64,000 nucleotides of DNA, taken from Mikania micrantha. Taxonomy: Eukaryota > Streptophyta > Magnoliopsida > Asterales > Asteraceae. The DNA is taken from contig CM018685.1 of the NCBI GenBank assembly GCA_009363875.1, positions 58,477,087 through 58,541,086 of the forward strand, given 5' to 3'. The notes under the pieces are model-generated. The model was not told the origin of the DNA. It saw only the letters and a program-made list of their open reading frames with translations, and ran no database searches. The first letter of the stretch is position 1. Each line of letters starts with the position of its first letter. Shown piece by piece: positions 1 to 12,212 of this stretch. Made by a program: the position numbers and the translations under genes.

Positions 1-957
1 AAAAAGAAAAGGCCACATCCATTGTCGCCTATTAAGAAAAAAGTTGGTGACACTTAATGAGGTAAAAAAGCATGCAAGAATGGGTTTCGAACCCATGAGC
101 TTGGATTTTGAAGTGTCCAATCTTTATAACTTACAAAATTACATATTTTCCCAATACATAAATTTTTAATGCATAATTTACAATACTATTAAAGCATAAT
201 TTGAAAAAATATGTAATTTTACAAGTTAGAAAGGAAAAATATGTAAATGCCCCATTATATATTTATATCTATTGATCTGAAAGTAATGTTCTACGACAGA
301 ACCACGGGCATTGCAAATTTAGATATATATAATTAAAAGATAATATTGTTAATAATATTTCTTTCACTTTCTTCGGTTAAAAATTGTAACATCTTGTTTT
401 GAAAATATAAATAAAATACTCTTCTTTATAATTAAAATATTCTTACTTATAAATATAATAATAGAAAATGTCAATTGAATCATAAGGTTTCGTCTAATGA
501 ATAAAATATTTTAGTTTATTAAATACATGTATTCGAGGATTTAATATTAGAAACGATCGTTCAATATTTGTAGCACCTATTTAAACGAATAGGTAGGAAG
601 AAATAATTATTCAAAATAGTCGTGTCTAAATGAACGTTAATTTTGATCGTCCAAACAACAACAACAACAACAACAATAATAATAATAATATATTTGAATT
701 TGATCCATTTTGAAAGAAACTTAGGTCGATGCTTAGAGAAAAATGAGTAGACATAATCGTATATTTGTAATTTTATAAAACACGGTATTTTGAAAGTTAT
801 AAGAGAAAAACAAAATTTAAGTTAAATTAATTATAATAATAATGTTTAGAAAAATATGGAAAAGGGGGCACGTATGCATGCCTTATGCTTATCCTTCCAT
901 GTAAAAGAATTTATTTTTTGATAACTATTGTCAAGCATACAAATACATCTACATATC
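1..957. other. AT-rich non-coding stretch with a foldback and an AAC/AAT microsatellite
   Basis: I see no gene here. Bases about 125-245 form an imperfect inverted repeat: the left arm contains acttacaaaattacatattt and the right arm has its near reverse complement at about 208-240, suggesting a small foldback element. About 655-690 is an AAC repeat passing into AAT repeats. A short stem-loop, atgggtttcgaacccat, near 80 looks like a tRNA T-arm, but no full tRNA could be drawn around it. Confidence 0.5.
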
Positions 958-1703
958 TGTAACACCCAAACTTTCCACACAATATCACGTGTCCCATTTT
1001 AGGTCCCAGATTAAACTTTCTCAAAAATTTTGTTCGGAAGCGTGAAATTAACATTTCATAAGTTAAACAACTTAATTTCAAATCATTTACATTTATGATT
1101 AATAAAACTAGTGTGTTTAAGTTTAATACCATCAGAGAATTTTACATAACGTTTGGTTCTGCTTCATAACATGCCCGATCAGATCGTCCGATGCATATCT
1201 ATCTTTGACCTGTAACATCACATATAAGTCACCATTAGTTCATACAAACTAAGTAAGTAACCCCTCCCCGAGTTCCCACAACTCATTTAACACATCCACA
1301 TACATATCATATGGATGTTTATCATAATATATTATCCAATACAACTTTATCACTAGCACCTCTGGCTAATTTAAAACGCCATATATATATTGGCTTAACC
1401 AATTACCCACACACCTGTGGTTTCAACAATTTAGTTTCCGGATTAACCGGTTATCCACACATTTGTGGTATCACAGCAAAATGTAAAAATACATTTTTCA
1501 CAATCAATACTCGAACGGAGTCATTTCTATTCGAGTTGACTCTCATAATGTAATAATATCTTATTACCAATCACCAACTATTGCTCACAATAGTTTAACC
1601 AAAATTACACTATGGTGTTCTCATTCCTGTACTTCCACCATAGCTATCTGTCAGCACCTCTGACTATACACACATTTGTGGTATCATAAATATTTCAAGT
1701 CTT

Positions 1704-1950
1704 AAGATGTTCACCCACCGGTACTTCCATCTAGACAATTGCCAGCACCTCTGGCTATCCACCATTGTGGAGTCATAAATATTAAGTCAAAGATGTTCAC
1801 CCACCGGTACTTCCATCTAGACAATTGCCAGCATCTCTGGCTATCCACCATTGTGGAGTCATAAATATGAAGTCTAAGATGTTCACCCACCGGTACTTCC
1901 ATCTAGACAATTGCCAGCACCTCTGGCTATCCACCATTGTGGAGTCATAC
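1704..1950. repeat. Tandem repeat inside LTR A, unit about 85 bp, about 3 copies
   Basis: The phrase gatgttcacccaccggtac recurs at about 1705, 1790 and 1878, each followed by a near-identical unit ending gtggagtcataaatat. The same unit, reverse complemented, occurs in LTR C at 28262-28480. Confidence 0.85.
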
Positions 1951-1974
1951 AGCAAAAATAACCACAATCACGAT

Positions 1975-2245
1975 AACGGCATGTTCACACACCTTGTGAA
2001 TCATGCAGCAACAATAACCGCAATCACGATAACGGCATGTTCACACACCTGGTGAATCATGCAGCAACAATAACCGCAATCACGATAACGACATGTTCAC
2101 ACACCTTGTGAATCATGCAGCAACAATAACCACAATCATGATAATGGCATGTTCACACACCTTGTGAATCATGCATCAACAATAACCACAATCTTGATCA
2201 CAGCATGTTCACACACCTTGTGAATCATGCAGCAACAATAACCGC
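1975..2245. repeat. Tandem repeat inside LTR A, unit about 56 bp, about 5 copies
   Basis: Units carry ttcacacaccttgtgaatca followed by a CA/AT-rich spacer ending in acgataacggc or a variant. The core is the reverse complement of the 22-bp core repeated 11 times in LTR B at 7461-7970, so two LTR subfamilies share one repeated motif. Confidence 0.85.
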
Positions 2246-3660
2246 AATCATTTATATTAACTCCAAAATCATATTGATTAATCACCGGTTCATCCGGTTA
2301 TTCCAATGCAAATATATTGCATACACGTTTCTCATTGAAACACCACAACACAAACTAAAGGATTTCTCATCCATTAGTTTCAATCACATATTCAACATCA
2401 TTCACATATATCAGGCACACAAGTAGACTCATTCTACTTCTTATATGTAATGTTACAGTAAGTTGGGTAACTTACCTGGTTCAAACGGTTGTTCACTTGC
2501 TACAACCTCTTTTCCACTTCTGTGAATTGTCACTTGACGTTCACCACCAACACCTAGTTGCATATTCACACATATACAACTATATTCAATACATATAACA
2601 CATACAATCAAGTTCAACTCACTTGACTAGTTTGACTTTCTCAAAGTCAACTTATTACATAATTGACTCTATCCTACTATTTTGAGTAAGTTGTAGTCAA
2701 TTATTATAATTAATCATACCCTATGCCTCTCTTAGGCATTTCCTCAAATAATTGATGTTCATTGTATTAGTTACGATCTTTAATCATTTTTACTATTCAA
2801 AATTCATTTATGATCATAACTGTTAATAATTTTTAACATCAATATATCAAAATCATCGTTTAACCCATGGATCATAATCCATATTTCATCTAAAATCATA
2901 TTCCACCCATTTCTACTAGTTATCACACCATGCTATGGGTTTCATAACAACCGGACATTATCCCGGCTTCAAAACGAAGATTTCACCATCAAAATATTAA
3001 GTTCTTCATTTCTAACAACCCTTAGTTATCAACTAGGCAATAATCAATACCCATAGTCATAGTAATGCATTCAAAACTAGATTTGATTCACAAACTATTA
3101 AACTAGTAAGATAAAACGAATCGTTACCCAATCGAACGGATTTCTACGGGTAAAACCACGATCAGAACTTGTAGATACGATCCCTGGTGCGATCCGGACG
3201 TTTAGAAGCTTTCAAAATGGAGTTTGGATGATGAAAATATGATTTGGGGGTGTTTTTGGGCGTAAATGATCGAAAGGAAGAAGAAAAATGAGTTTTCTTC
3301 GCATTCTGATCTTAAAAACTCGTTTTTCAGCCGCCATCCACCCCGGGCGCATCGCCCCACTTGGAACGATGGGTTGTGGCGTACGCGCGGATGCCGTTTC
3401 GTTGAATTTTGATCTTATCTTATTTTCGCGATTCCGGGAGCATACGAACTCTGTTTTGCGCACGGTTTTCGCCTACGTTCACGATTTTTCGAGCTCTTTC
3501 CAATGGTTATAATTTCAAGACCTGAAAAATTCAAAATATATGATCTCTTATTTAACGCTATCTTCAACTCAGCGTATCTTGAAATCAGAGCCTCGTTTCG
3601 TGATTCCGCAATAAACGATTATTTCAAACATGTTTGATTTATTGAAAACGGGTCGTTACA

Positions 3661-3937
3661 ATATCTTAATAAATAAAGATTTTAGTGCCACACTGCCACA
3701 TGGTAAAATTTAGAGCATCTCAACATTTATTTCTCACCTCTCTCTCGTATTAAATACATTTTATATTAAGGATAAATGCTGCTGAATTATATTAAGAAGT
3801 TTTATGTTGTCACCCAGCCAATCGAAAATAGAGGTGAATACATTTAACTTGTTTTTAAATATAAATGCGTTTTTAAACTTGGTATGTTTAAACTTTGACG
3901 CATAAAGGGATACTATGAGACCGGCATTTAGGCTACT
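3661..3937. other. Spacer between LTR A and the pol fragment
   Basis: AT-rich sequence starting with the target-site duplication of LTR A. I recognise nothing coding. The left break of the neighbouring pol fragment lies near its right end. Confidence 0.5.
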
Positions 3938-6040
3938 GTTGGCATACTTGTTGATCCTTCGAAAGTTCAAGCGGTGGTGAAATGGAGTCCTCCTAAAACT
4001 CCAACTGAAATTAGAAGTTTTCTTGGTCTAGCCGGTTACTATCGGCGGTTTATACAGGATTTTGCAAGAATTGCATCTCCTTTGACTAAACTAACAAGAA
4101 AAGATGTGAAATTTGTATGGGGTGATGATCAAGAAAAAGCTTTTAATAAACTCAAGTTCAAGTTAACTCAGGCACCGGTATTAACTCTACCGGATGGACC
4201 TGATGATTTTGTGGTGTACTTTGATGCATCTTATCTTGGGCTTGGTTGTGTCCTTATGCAAAAAGGTAAGGTGATTGCCTATGCGTCGAGACAACTGAAA
4301 GTTCATGAAGTAAACTATCCTACTCATGATCTAGAATTGGCAGCGGTAGTGTTTGCCTTAAAAATTTGGAGGCATTACTTGTATGGTGTGAAATGCACAA
4401 TTTACACTGATCACAAGAGCCTGAAATATTTCTTCACACAGAAGGAATTAAATATGAGGCAAAGACGTTGGATAGAACTACTCAAGGATTATGATTGTGA
4501 AATCCTTTATCATCCGGGAAAAGCCAATGTGGTGGCGGATGCCTTGAGTAGGAAAGAAGAACATGAACCCATTCGGGTTACAGCAATGAAGATTGTGATT
4601 TCTTCTGATTTGGTGGATCAAATTAAAGAAGCTCAAATTGAAGCTTTAAAAGAAGAAAACTGGAAACGAGACCGAATAAAAGGACAAGCTCATAATCTGG
4701 ATGAAGATAGTCGTGGGTTAAAGACAAGATGGGGTAGGGTGTGGATACCTCCCACTTGTTCTTTGAAAACTGATCTGATGGAGGAAGCTCATAAATCAAA
4801 ATACTCAATTCATCCGGGAGCCACTAAAATGTATCGAGACCTTCGGGTAAATTACTGGTGGCCAGGTATGAAACGAGATATTGATAAATATGTTGAAAAA
4901 TGTTTAACTTGTTTGCAAGTAAAGGCTGAGCATCAAAAGCCTTATGGCAAATTACAGCCTTTGGAGATTCCTATGTGGAAATGGGAACACATCACAATGG
5001 ACCTAATTACTAAACTCCCGAAAACCCGAAAGGGATATGATACGATTTGGGTCATTGTGGATCGGTTGACTAAAAGCGCTCATTTTATTCCTATTCGTGA
5101 ATCGTATTCTTCTGAGAAAATGGCTGAAGTGTATGTGAAAGAAATAGTGTCGCGTCACGGGATACCAATGACGATTGTGTCCGATCGAGACACACGATTC
5201 ACTTCTCATTTCTGGAAGAATTTTCAAGAAGAATTGGGTACTAAATTGTTGTTGAGCACGGCGTATCATCCTCAGACTGATGGTCAGAGTGAACGGACCA
5301 TTCAAACACTACAGGATATGTTACGAGCGTGTATAATTGATTTCGGAGGTAGTTGGGATGACTATCTACCTCTGGCGGAATTTTCGTATAACAACAGTTA
5401 TCATTCTGGATTGGGGATGCCTCCATACGAAATGTTATATGGAAGACGATGTCGTACTCCCGTTTGCTGGGGAGAGGTTGGACCGCGAGAGCTTGAAAAT
5501 AAAGAAATACTGAAAGTTACAAATCAACGAATTGATCAAATTCGAGCTCACCTGAAAGCGGCACAAAACCGTCAAAAGTCGTATGCAGATAAACGAAGAC
5601 GACCGATTGAATTTCAAGTGGGAGACTTTGTATTGTTAAAGGTTTCCCCTTGGAAGGGTGTAATTCGTTTTCGTAAACGAGGGAAGTTAAGCCCGCGTTT
5701 TATTGGACCATTTAGAATTACAGCTCGGATAGGTAATGTTGCTTATCGCCTTGAGCTACCAGAGGAATTAAGTGGTATACATGATACTTTTCACGTATCA
5801 TATCTGAGAAAATGTTTGGCGGAAGAATCGGCTTATGTTCCACTTGAAGATTTGGAAATTGATGATAAATTAAATTATATTGAAAAGCCAGTCGCGATTT
5901 TAGATCGAAAAGTCAAACAACTCAGAAACAAGTCCTTAAACCAGGTGAAGATTCAATGGAAAAACAGGAGGGGATCTGACGCAACATGGGAGTCAGAAGA
6001 CGAGATGAGGAAATTTTATCCTTTTCTTTTTGATGTATAA
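3938..6040 (+). pseudogene. Ty3/gypsy pol fragment: end of reverse transcriptase, RNase H, integrase, chromodomain
   Basis: One open frame of about 690 residues from the 3' part of a gypsy pol. In order it shows the RT thumb (RSFLGLAGYYRRF), RNase H (FDASYLGLGC, TDHKSLKYF, ending DALSRKE), the integrase zinc-binding region (HPGATKMYRDL then CLTC), the integrase core (TMDLITKLP, SDRDTRF, YHPQTDGQSERT), a GPF-type region (SPRFIGPFRI) and a C-terminal chromodomain-like stretch (IQWKNRRGSDATWE). This order and the chromodomain fit chromoviruses, most like the Tekay/Del group (family knowledge, not tested). Gag, protease and most of RT are missing on the left, where similarity stops near 3938 just after an in-frame TAG at 3929. 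The frame is otherwise open to a TAA 40 bp before an LTR. As a fragment it cannot mobilise itself. Confidence 0.92.
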
Positions 6041-6065
6041 GCGGTTTCGAGGACGAAACCTTTGT

Positions 6066-6079
6066 AAGGAGGGGAGATT
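6066..6079 (+). other. Polypurine tract before LTR B
   Basis: aaggaggggagatt lies directly before the TGTAACGACC start of the LTR and after the pol stop codon, where a plus-strand priming tract is expected. It marks 6080 as the start of a 3' LTR. Confidence 0.8.
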
Positions 6080-6253
6080 TGTAACGACCGGTTTTCAATT
6101 ATCGATCACGTTTGAAATAATCATTAATAAAATGATTGTGATTGTTACAAATAGAAAATATGCGAGAAATGATAAACGTAGGCAAAAACGGTGCGCGAAA
6201 CGGAGTTACGGATTGTCCGGAATCGCGAAATAAAGAAATTATGTTTTGGAATG

Positions 6254-6380
6254 CTTCGCGGTACGCGAAGACGTTTTTTAGTTCCTCTTCGCGATACGCG
6301 AAGGACCAAAAGAATTGAGAGCTCCGGATTTCTTCGCGGTACGCGAAGAGATCTTTAGCCCTCCTTCGCGGTACGCGACG
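6254..6380 (+). repeat. Four GTA-core palindromes in LTR B
   Basis: CTTCGCGGTACGCGAAG occurs at 6254-6270 and 6332-6348. CTTCGCGATACGCGAAG is at 6287-6303 and an imperfect copy is at 6364-6380. Each has 7-bp arms around a 3-base centre. Similar palindromes with different arms occur in the other gypsy LTRs of this window. Confidence 0.9.
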
Positions 6381-7460
6381 GATGAGGCGGTTCAGCAGAT
6401 TCTTGATTTTTATCAGATTTTCATGAAGAAAATTTATTTTCTTCTTCTCGAACCTGTGCACCATAAACACATACATAAACGAAAAATTAGCATTTGATCT
6501 TCATTTTGAAGCTATCTGATCATCCGGATCGATTCAGGAGTCGTTTCTGCAAAGTTCTGATCGTCGTATTTCAATCAGAAATCCGTTTGAAGGGTAACGA
6601 TTCGTTTTATTCCATTTATTTTGATAATATACGGATTAAATTGAGTCTTGAGCATTATATGATGATTTGGGATGATTAGAAACGAAGAACTAGAAGTTTT
6701 AACGGTGAAATCTTGATTTTGATCCGTTATGATGTCCGGTTGGTGTGAAATTCATATTATTGAATATGATAACCAGTGGGGTGATTAAATCGTGGTTATA
6801 ATGATTTTAGATCATTCTTTGGAATGATAGATCCAGTTAAGTGTTGATTAAATGTTGAAATTTGAAAGTTAATGATTTTAGCATGATATGCTAATTATAG
6901 GTGATAACTTGACTTCTAAATGCCACACATTAATAAATGAGATTCAAATGAGTTTGAATCAGTATGAATGGGTGTGGGGTGTATTTAAACTAGTTGTATA
7001 CGCGTGAGTTACAACTAGGTGTGGATAAAGGAAATCAAGCAATGAATTTCAAAATATGAAGTGGTGATAAGCTGAATATGATCAAGAACATGGGTAGATT
7101 AATTTTTACACATAGATTGTTGATAAAAAAACCTCAACGAGGTTTGATTGAATATGAAAAGTAAAACATGTCAAATGAATTAGATTATATAAATAAAACA
7201 AGTTGTGTGTTCATGTTGTTAAATCCTGTTATATGTGAATATATAATAGGAAGAGGAGGTGAATCTAGTTCTAGAAGGCCTGGGAAAGAGTTAGAGATTG
7301 TTGATAACTCTCCAAAGCGAGGTAAGTTACCTATTTGATTGAACTTGTAGTTGAAGGACTGGGTGAGTCCACACTATAAGTAGTTATGCATTTAGCATAT
7401 ATATATGAATTGTTGAGTTGATTGGAATGATATAAATGAATGTGGTTATTGTTGTTGCAT

Positions 7461-7970
7461 GATTCACAAGGTGTGTGAACATGTGGTGATCTACTAATGT
7501 GTAGATGTTAGATTGGAAATGTGTATGCTGATTCACAAGGTGTGTGAACATAAGACATGTAATTCCAATGTAATAGATTCACAAGGTGTGTGAACAAATG
7601 GTGGATTGGAAGTGTGCATGCTGATTCACAAGGTGTGTGAACATAAGACATGTAATTCCAATGTAATAGATTCACAAGGTGTGTGAACAAATGATGGATT
7701 GGAAGTGTGCATGCTGATTCACAAGGTGTGTGAACATAAGACATGTAATTCCAATGTAATAGATTCACAAGGTGTGTGAACAAATGGTGGATTGGAAGTG
7801 TGCATGCTGATTCACAAGGTGTGTGAACATAAGACATGTAATTCCAATGTAATAGATTCACAAGGTGTGTGAACAAATGGTGGATTGGAAATGTGCATGC
7901 TGATTCACAAGGTGTGTGAACATAAGACTTGCAATTTCAATGTAATTGATTCACAAGGTGTGTGAACGAT
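7461..7970 (+). repeat. Tandem repeat in LTR B with 11 copies of a TTCACA/TGTGAA motif
   Basis: gattcacaaggtgtgtgaac occurs 11 times, alternating with two spacers, so the higher-order period is about 92 bp. The core contains the inverted pair TTCACA and TGTGAA. Open frames across it on the minus strand only reflect the repeat length. Confidence 0.92.
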
Positions 7971-8591
7971 AAATGACTTATAAGGGGATAGACATTTGAA
8001 ATTCAAATGTCAAACCACGAGTTGTGATTTTTGTGAAATATAATGCACAATCGGAGTTTTGTGGGGTTATATATATGTGCTATATTAAATTATAATGATT
8101 GTGCATGAATGGGAGATATAATGAGGTTTTGGTTGAAAACGAACCGTTAGTAAATCGTTTTGTATGTGGTTGACTGTTGTTGTCAAATTTTATTTGGGAC
8201 CTCATTAGTGTATCCATATGATATTATGGAATACACTGGGTGAAATAGTGAGGTAATCTTACTTAGTTCTAACGAACTAATGGTGAATTTAAATGTGGTG
8301 TTTACAGGTACTAAGGAGTCGGGTGAGCGGTGATGGTGATCGGGAATCGAACGTGAAGGCTCACATGATGGTTTTTAGTTATAATAACCAAACAGTTGTG
8401 TAATTTTTGTGTATCAAATGTTTTGAGGAGTATGTAAACATATGTAAATCTGTTTTTAACAGGTGTTAGTAAATAGTATGTTTACAGGTGTGTAAAACAC
8501 AAAAAGTTTTTACTGGGACCTAAACGTAAATTATTAAATATTGATGTTAATGTCCGGAGGGGACATGAAAGTGACAGTGGGTGTCACAGGT

Positions 8592-8604
8592 TGGTATCAG
8601 AGCC
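8592..8604 (+). other. Primer-binding site (initiator Met tRNA type)
   Basis: TGGTATCAGAGCC lies 3 bases after the LTR B end. This is the usual complement to the 3' end of plant initiator methionine tRNA used to prime minus-strand synthesis in many plant LTR elements. Confidence 0.9.
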
Positions 8605-9142
8605 AACGGTTTGAGCGATTTAAGTGCGTCATGAACACTTGAACTCAAGCCATTGAGCTCTGGGTAGATGTGAAGAGCCGTTCGATTCAAAATCCGATCA
8701 CAAGCCGAACTCACCAGGTATGATGTATCTGTAAATTGTTAAATGATATGGAAATTGTTTTGTTATAAACCAATATTCCTAACTTGTGTGAAACAGTGAA
8801 CGCAAGGACACGGGTATATGGTGCATATCTTGCTATGCCTGGCCAGCTTAGTAACATATACATGATATGAACGTATCCTTAGGAACATTATTTCACACCA
8901 GTATATGGAAGTATTGGTAGGATGTTAAAAGTGAATGTATGTGATCAGTTAGAATCACAATTGTGTCATCATTAGTTGAATAATTGACTAATTCACAAGA
9001 GTGTGAATATTCAATAAAGACACATATACATGTAATGTATAAGTCCGTTAAGGACGAGTGTGTGGTTTGGAGTATGTGGTTTGCATATATGTGGAGTATA
9101 AATATGTAAACTAATGATATGTTATATTATTTCAGTCATAAA

Positions 9143-10189
9143 ATGGCTGATGAACATAACCCCGAGGGGTTTGGGCATGAGGAAGAACATCTCACCGAAC
9201 TGCAAGTGATGGTGAGGGAGGAGGTAGCTAAGGCATTTGAAGCTACCTTACCAACTCGTTTAGAAGGATTACAAGCTTCGTTGAAAGATTTTATACATGA
9301 AGAGTTTGCAACTCTTAAAGATGAAATGGGTGGTGAAAAACCTTCTAAAAAGGTTACTTATAAAGAGTTTGTGGCTTGTAAGCCAACTGAATTCAAAGGT
9401 GAGGTGGATCCACTGTTGAGCCAAAGGTGGATAGCTGATATGGAAAGCACGTTTGAAACGTGTCATTGTGATCCGTCTGACGAGGTAATGTTTGCCGGAA
9501 ACCAATTGAAAGAGCGAGCAAAAGATTGGTGGAAACTTCTTCGAAAGGAGAAGGGTCGGGATGGTATAAAGGATTTGACTTGGGGTGCATTTAAGGAGTT
9601 GTTCCTTAAACGATTCTGTCCTCAGGCTGCTATTGATAGAATTACTGAGGAATTTTCACATATGAGACACAAAGAGGAGGATATAGACACTATTACTGCA
9701 GTGTTCTTTGATAAAGCTAAATTTTGTCCTGATCTTCTTAGGACTGAACGAATGTGGATTAACAGGTACCATAGCATGTTGAATGCTAAGTACCGGGAGT
9801 TCCTTATACCCTCAAAGTTTGAAACTTTGTCGGAATTTATTGATTGCGCTCGTGAGCGTGAATTGGAGTTAAAAAGGCAAGAGGATCGTGGAGAAAAACG
9901 AAAGGTGGAAAGGGATGTGGGACCCTCTAAAAAGGGGAAATTTGTTAGCCCACTTAAAAAGTTTAGTTCTTTGAGAGAAGCTAAACATTGTTTAAAATGT
10001 GGAAAGAAACATCTTGGGGAATGCTATTTTAAATCGGTGGTATGTTATAAATGTGGCAAGTTGGGGCATCTTGCCTCTCAATGTGCCAGTGCACTTAATT
10101 TGTGCTACAACTGTTATAAACCGGGACACCGACGAAGTGAGTGTCAAGGAGTTGAGGGTGTTCATACATATACATATGAAATTTTATGA
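9143..10189 (+). pseudogene. Ty3/gypsy gag fragment with zinc knuckles
   Basis: The natural start is probably the ATG at 9143 (MADEHNPEGF); the frame is open 24 bases further upstream. It shows a retrotransposon gag domain (KKVTYKEFVACKP, DWWKLLRKEKG, FLKRFCPQAAIDR) and a cysteine-rich C-terminus with a first Cys pair (CLKCG) and two CCHC knuckles (CYKCGKLGHLASQC, CYNCYKPGHRRSEC). Similarity ends just after the last knuckle near 10153, and the frame then runs into an unrelated repeat to a stop at 10187-10189. Protease and RT are absent. Together with the pol fragment and LTR B it forms a pol-LTR-gag order. Confidence 0.9.
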
Positions 10190-10455
10190 AATCCTAAAAA
10201 GTTATTTACTAATAACGAAATGTGGTTTTTCATACCCACACGTATGGACTATTTATAAATCATGAAAAACGATTTTTCCATCTATGCATGTGAATCATTT
10301 GAAAAATTATAGAATTAATAAAACAAAGCTTCCGTTTAAAAATATGAAAAAACAACAACAACAACAACAATAATAATAAAATTTGACCGAGAATATATTT
10401 ATCTATAAAACCAATCGGGTCGTAGTGCCTGGGTCGTCCAGAGCCTGAGGTGTAG
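10174..10455 (+). repeat. LTR-tail-like repeat, related to 54345-54592
   Basis: This segment and 54345-54592 share atgaaattttattaaatcct-like, tggtttttcatac and gaccgaga...aaaccaat...gtcg blocks in the same order. The copy at 54.5 kb ends ggggtgtgaca, like a gypsy LTR 3' end. This copy ends gcctgaggtgtag and carries an (AAC)n(AAT)n tract at about 10350-10380. It abuts the gag fragment, so it may mark the break there. Confidence 0.6.
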
Positions 10456-11774
10456 TTATTTTTTTTTAGTTTATGTTCATTTTTTTTATTTTATTTTATT
10501 TTTAAAAAAAACTAAGAACATGACGTTAGTACGGAAACATGAAAGTGACTCCCCTGACCCCTCGTGACCTTGGTGACAAAAAACATGCAACTTGCGGCTT
10601 GCCTCCTCTTCTAGCGAATATATGCAAATATAACAATAAAAAATCACATATAAAAATTCATTACCATCACATGCCCACATATTCAAACAATAAATTCCTA
10701 CTATAGGGTGCATCGATGATACTCCTAGCCAAAAAATATGTGGTTTAAAGCCTTGCAATTACATGATTTATGAGAGAATTTCCTTATATTTATAAATGTA
10801 GTTGGTCTTAAACAGACAACATAACGTAAATATCGAAAATGGTGTGATTTGTTGTATACCTCTTACTTTAGGGGCATCCATAATTAATTAGTATTATATG
10901 TAATATCGGGGATTTTCAAATCGATGTGACGATGATTTTGTTACAAAACAAGCCTTAATAACTAATTACATGGAATTTATCACTGTTATTTTGTCGCAAT
11001 TCATATATATATGTATATGTATATATATATGTATATGTATACCTTTACAATGCATGATTCCACATTAAACCTTATATGTTGATCAACTTATGATACAGAA
11101 TTCAAATTTTGAACTACTAAACTATTTATTGAGTCAACTTTATGATTCTCATCAGCATCTTTTGTAGTTGACCTTTTCTACTTTTATCATGTTTCAAGTG
11201 CAACTCAGTGAATATTTGGATGAACACATAACATGCTTAATTTGGACTTTAAAGATTTGATAAAAAAAAAAGAATTTTTTTGGACGTTTGAAGTTTGAAC
11301 TTTGTTTACATTGGTTTGTAAGACATTGTAAATTGGTTGTATTAATTATTAAACATTTATAGTTGGTCATGCGCTTTTCAAAAAACACATTCGTGCCTGA
11401 ACGTATTTCGCCGTCGGTTGGAGTGTGATATCATAGTGAGCAAGAATTAAGCATCCAACTATGGAATTACTAATATCTACGTATTTTAATAAATACATTT
11501 TTGTATGTAAACATGTTTTGTTTTTATAGCACATCAACTTTAAAATTTCGTCACTCTCATATTTAATGCATCTCAAATTAATAATGATATCTTTATAAAA
11601 ATGTAACCGGCTTTCACAACTGTTTCAACTAATTAACTCAAACTTTTTTTGTTTTAATTTAGTCACTCAGCTTATAGGTAACGTACTAGTCCTATACATT
11701 TTACATGAGTGGTTAAATTATTTTAGTTACATAAGTTGGTTATATTTTTATAAAGTTACACACACGACCAGTAT
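10456..11774. other. Non-coding stretch, nothing recognised
   Basis: AT-rich sequence with a (TA/TG)n patch at about 11005-11040. Short open frames have no recognisable protein features. Confidence 0.5.
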
Positions 11775-12212
11775 ATATATATATAGGGGAAGGTTCCCCT
11801 AAAAAGTCTATTTTGCCTAAGAAGGCTAAGAAGGATTTTTAAAAACTCGAAAACCGAACAAAACAAACTCCGATTGAATTCATTTTTGCATCATTGGAAC
11901 CGTTTTATTGAACCCTAAAACCCAAACCTTAAATCATAAACAATAAACCCAAATACTAACACCAAAACTTTAAAAACAAACCCTAAACATAAAGATAAAA
12001 CCTAAAAGCTAAAAATCAAGCCCTAAAATCTAAATTCTAAAACTACTTGCTAAAGCTAAAACCTAAAAGCTAATATTGTAAAATTCGATGAGACGGTTCC
12101 CATGCCATCGAAATGAGTTCAATCGGAGTTCGTTTGGGTCGGTTTTAGAGATTTTAAAAATCCTTTTTAGCCTTCTTAGGCAAAATAAACTTTTTATTTG
12201 ATCATTGCCCCC
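11775..12212. mobile_element. Non-autonomous element with long terminal inverted repeats at a (TA)n site
   Basis: After a (TA)n tract the left end reads ggggaaggttcccctaaaaa, then tttgcctaagaaggctaaga, a CGAAAACCGA block and ctccgattgaattcat. The right side carries the same blocks inverted: atgagttcaatcggagt, tcggttttagag, agccttcttaggcaaa. The inverted repeats are about 90 bp, with an A-rich middle of repeated cctaaa-type words. No coding sequence. A partial copy lies at 52440-52700. Confidence 0.8.

Larger units (their letters stand above)
958..3660 (-). mobile_element. Solo LTR of a Ty3/gypsy element (LTR A)
   Basis: On the minus strand this 2,703-bp unit begins TGTAACGACC and ends GGGTGTTACA. 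It is flanked on both sides by the same 5 bases, ATATC (953-957 and 3661-3665), a perfect target-site duplication. No gag, pol, primer-binding site or second LTR adjoins it, so it is a solo LTR, normally left by LTR-LTR recombination. Its first 300 bp match LTR D at 50132, and its last several hundred bp match LTR C at 26575. Internal tandem repeats lie at 1704-1950 and 1975-2245. Short open frames inside it are not genes. Confidence 0.92.
6080..8588 (+). mobile_element. LTR B of a Ty3/gypsy chromovirus-like element, lying between pol and gag
   Basis: The 2,509-bp LTR begins TGTAACGACCGG and ends GGGTGTCACA. It is preceded by a polypurine tract and pol, and followed within 4 bp by a primer-binding site and then gag. 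So it is the 3' LTR for the pol on its left and the 5' LTR for the gag on its right. It contains a run of GTA-core palindromes (6254-6380), the conserved block gcgaaacggagttacggatt near 6197, and the large repeat at 7461-7970. Confidence 0.9.

Noticed and set aside
80..110. tRNA T-arm-like stem-loop (gggtttcgaaccca)
   Set aside because: No acceptor, D or anticodon arms can be drawn at the right distances.
7508..7876. 122-aa open frame on the minus strand with repeated histidine/cysteine-rich units
   Set aside because: It is a translation of the LTR B tandem repeat; the repeat period happens to keep a frame open.
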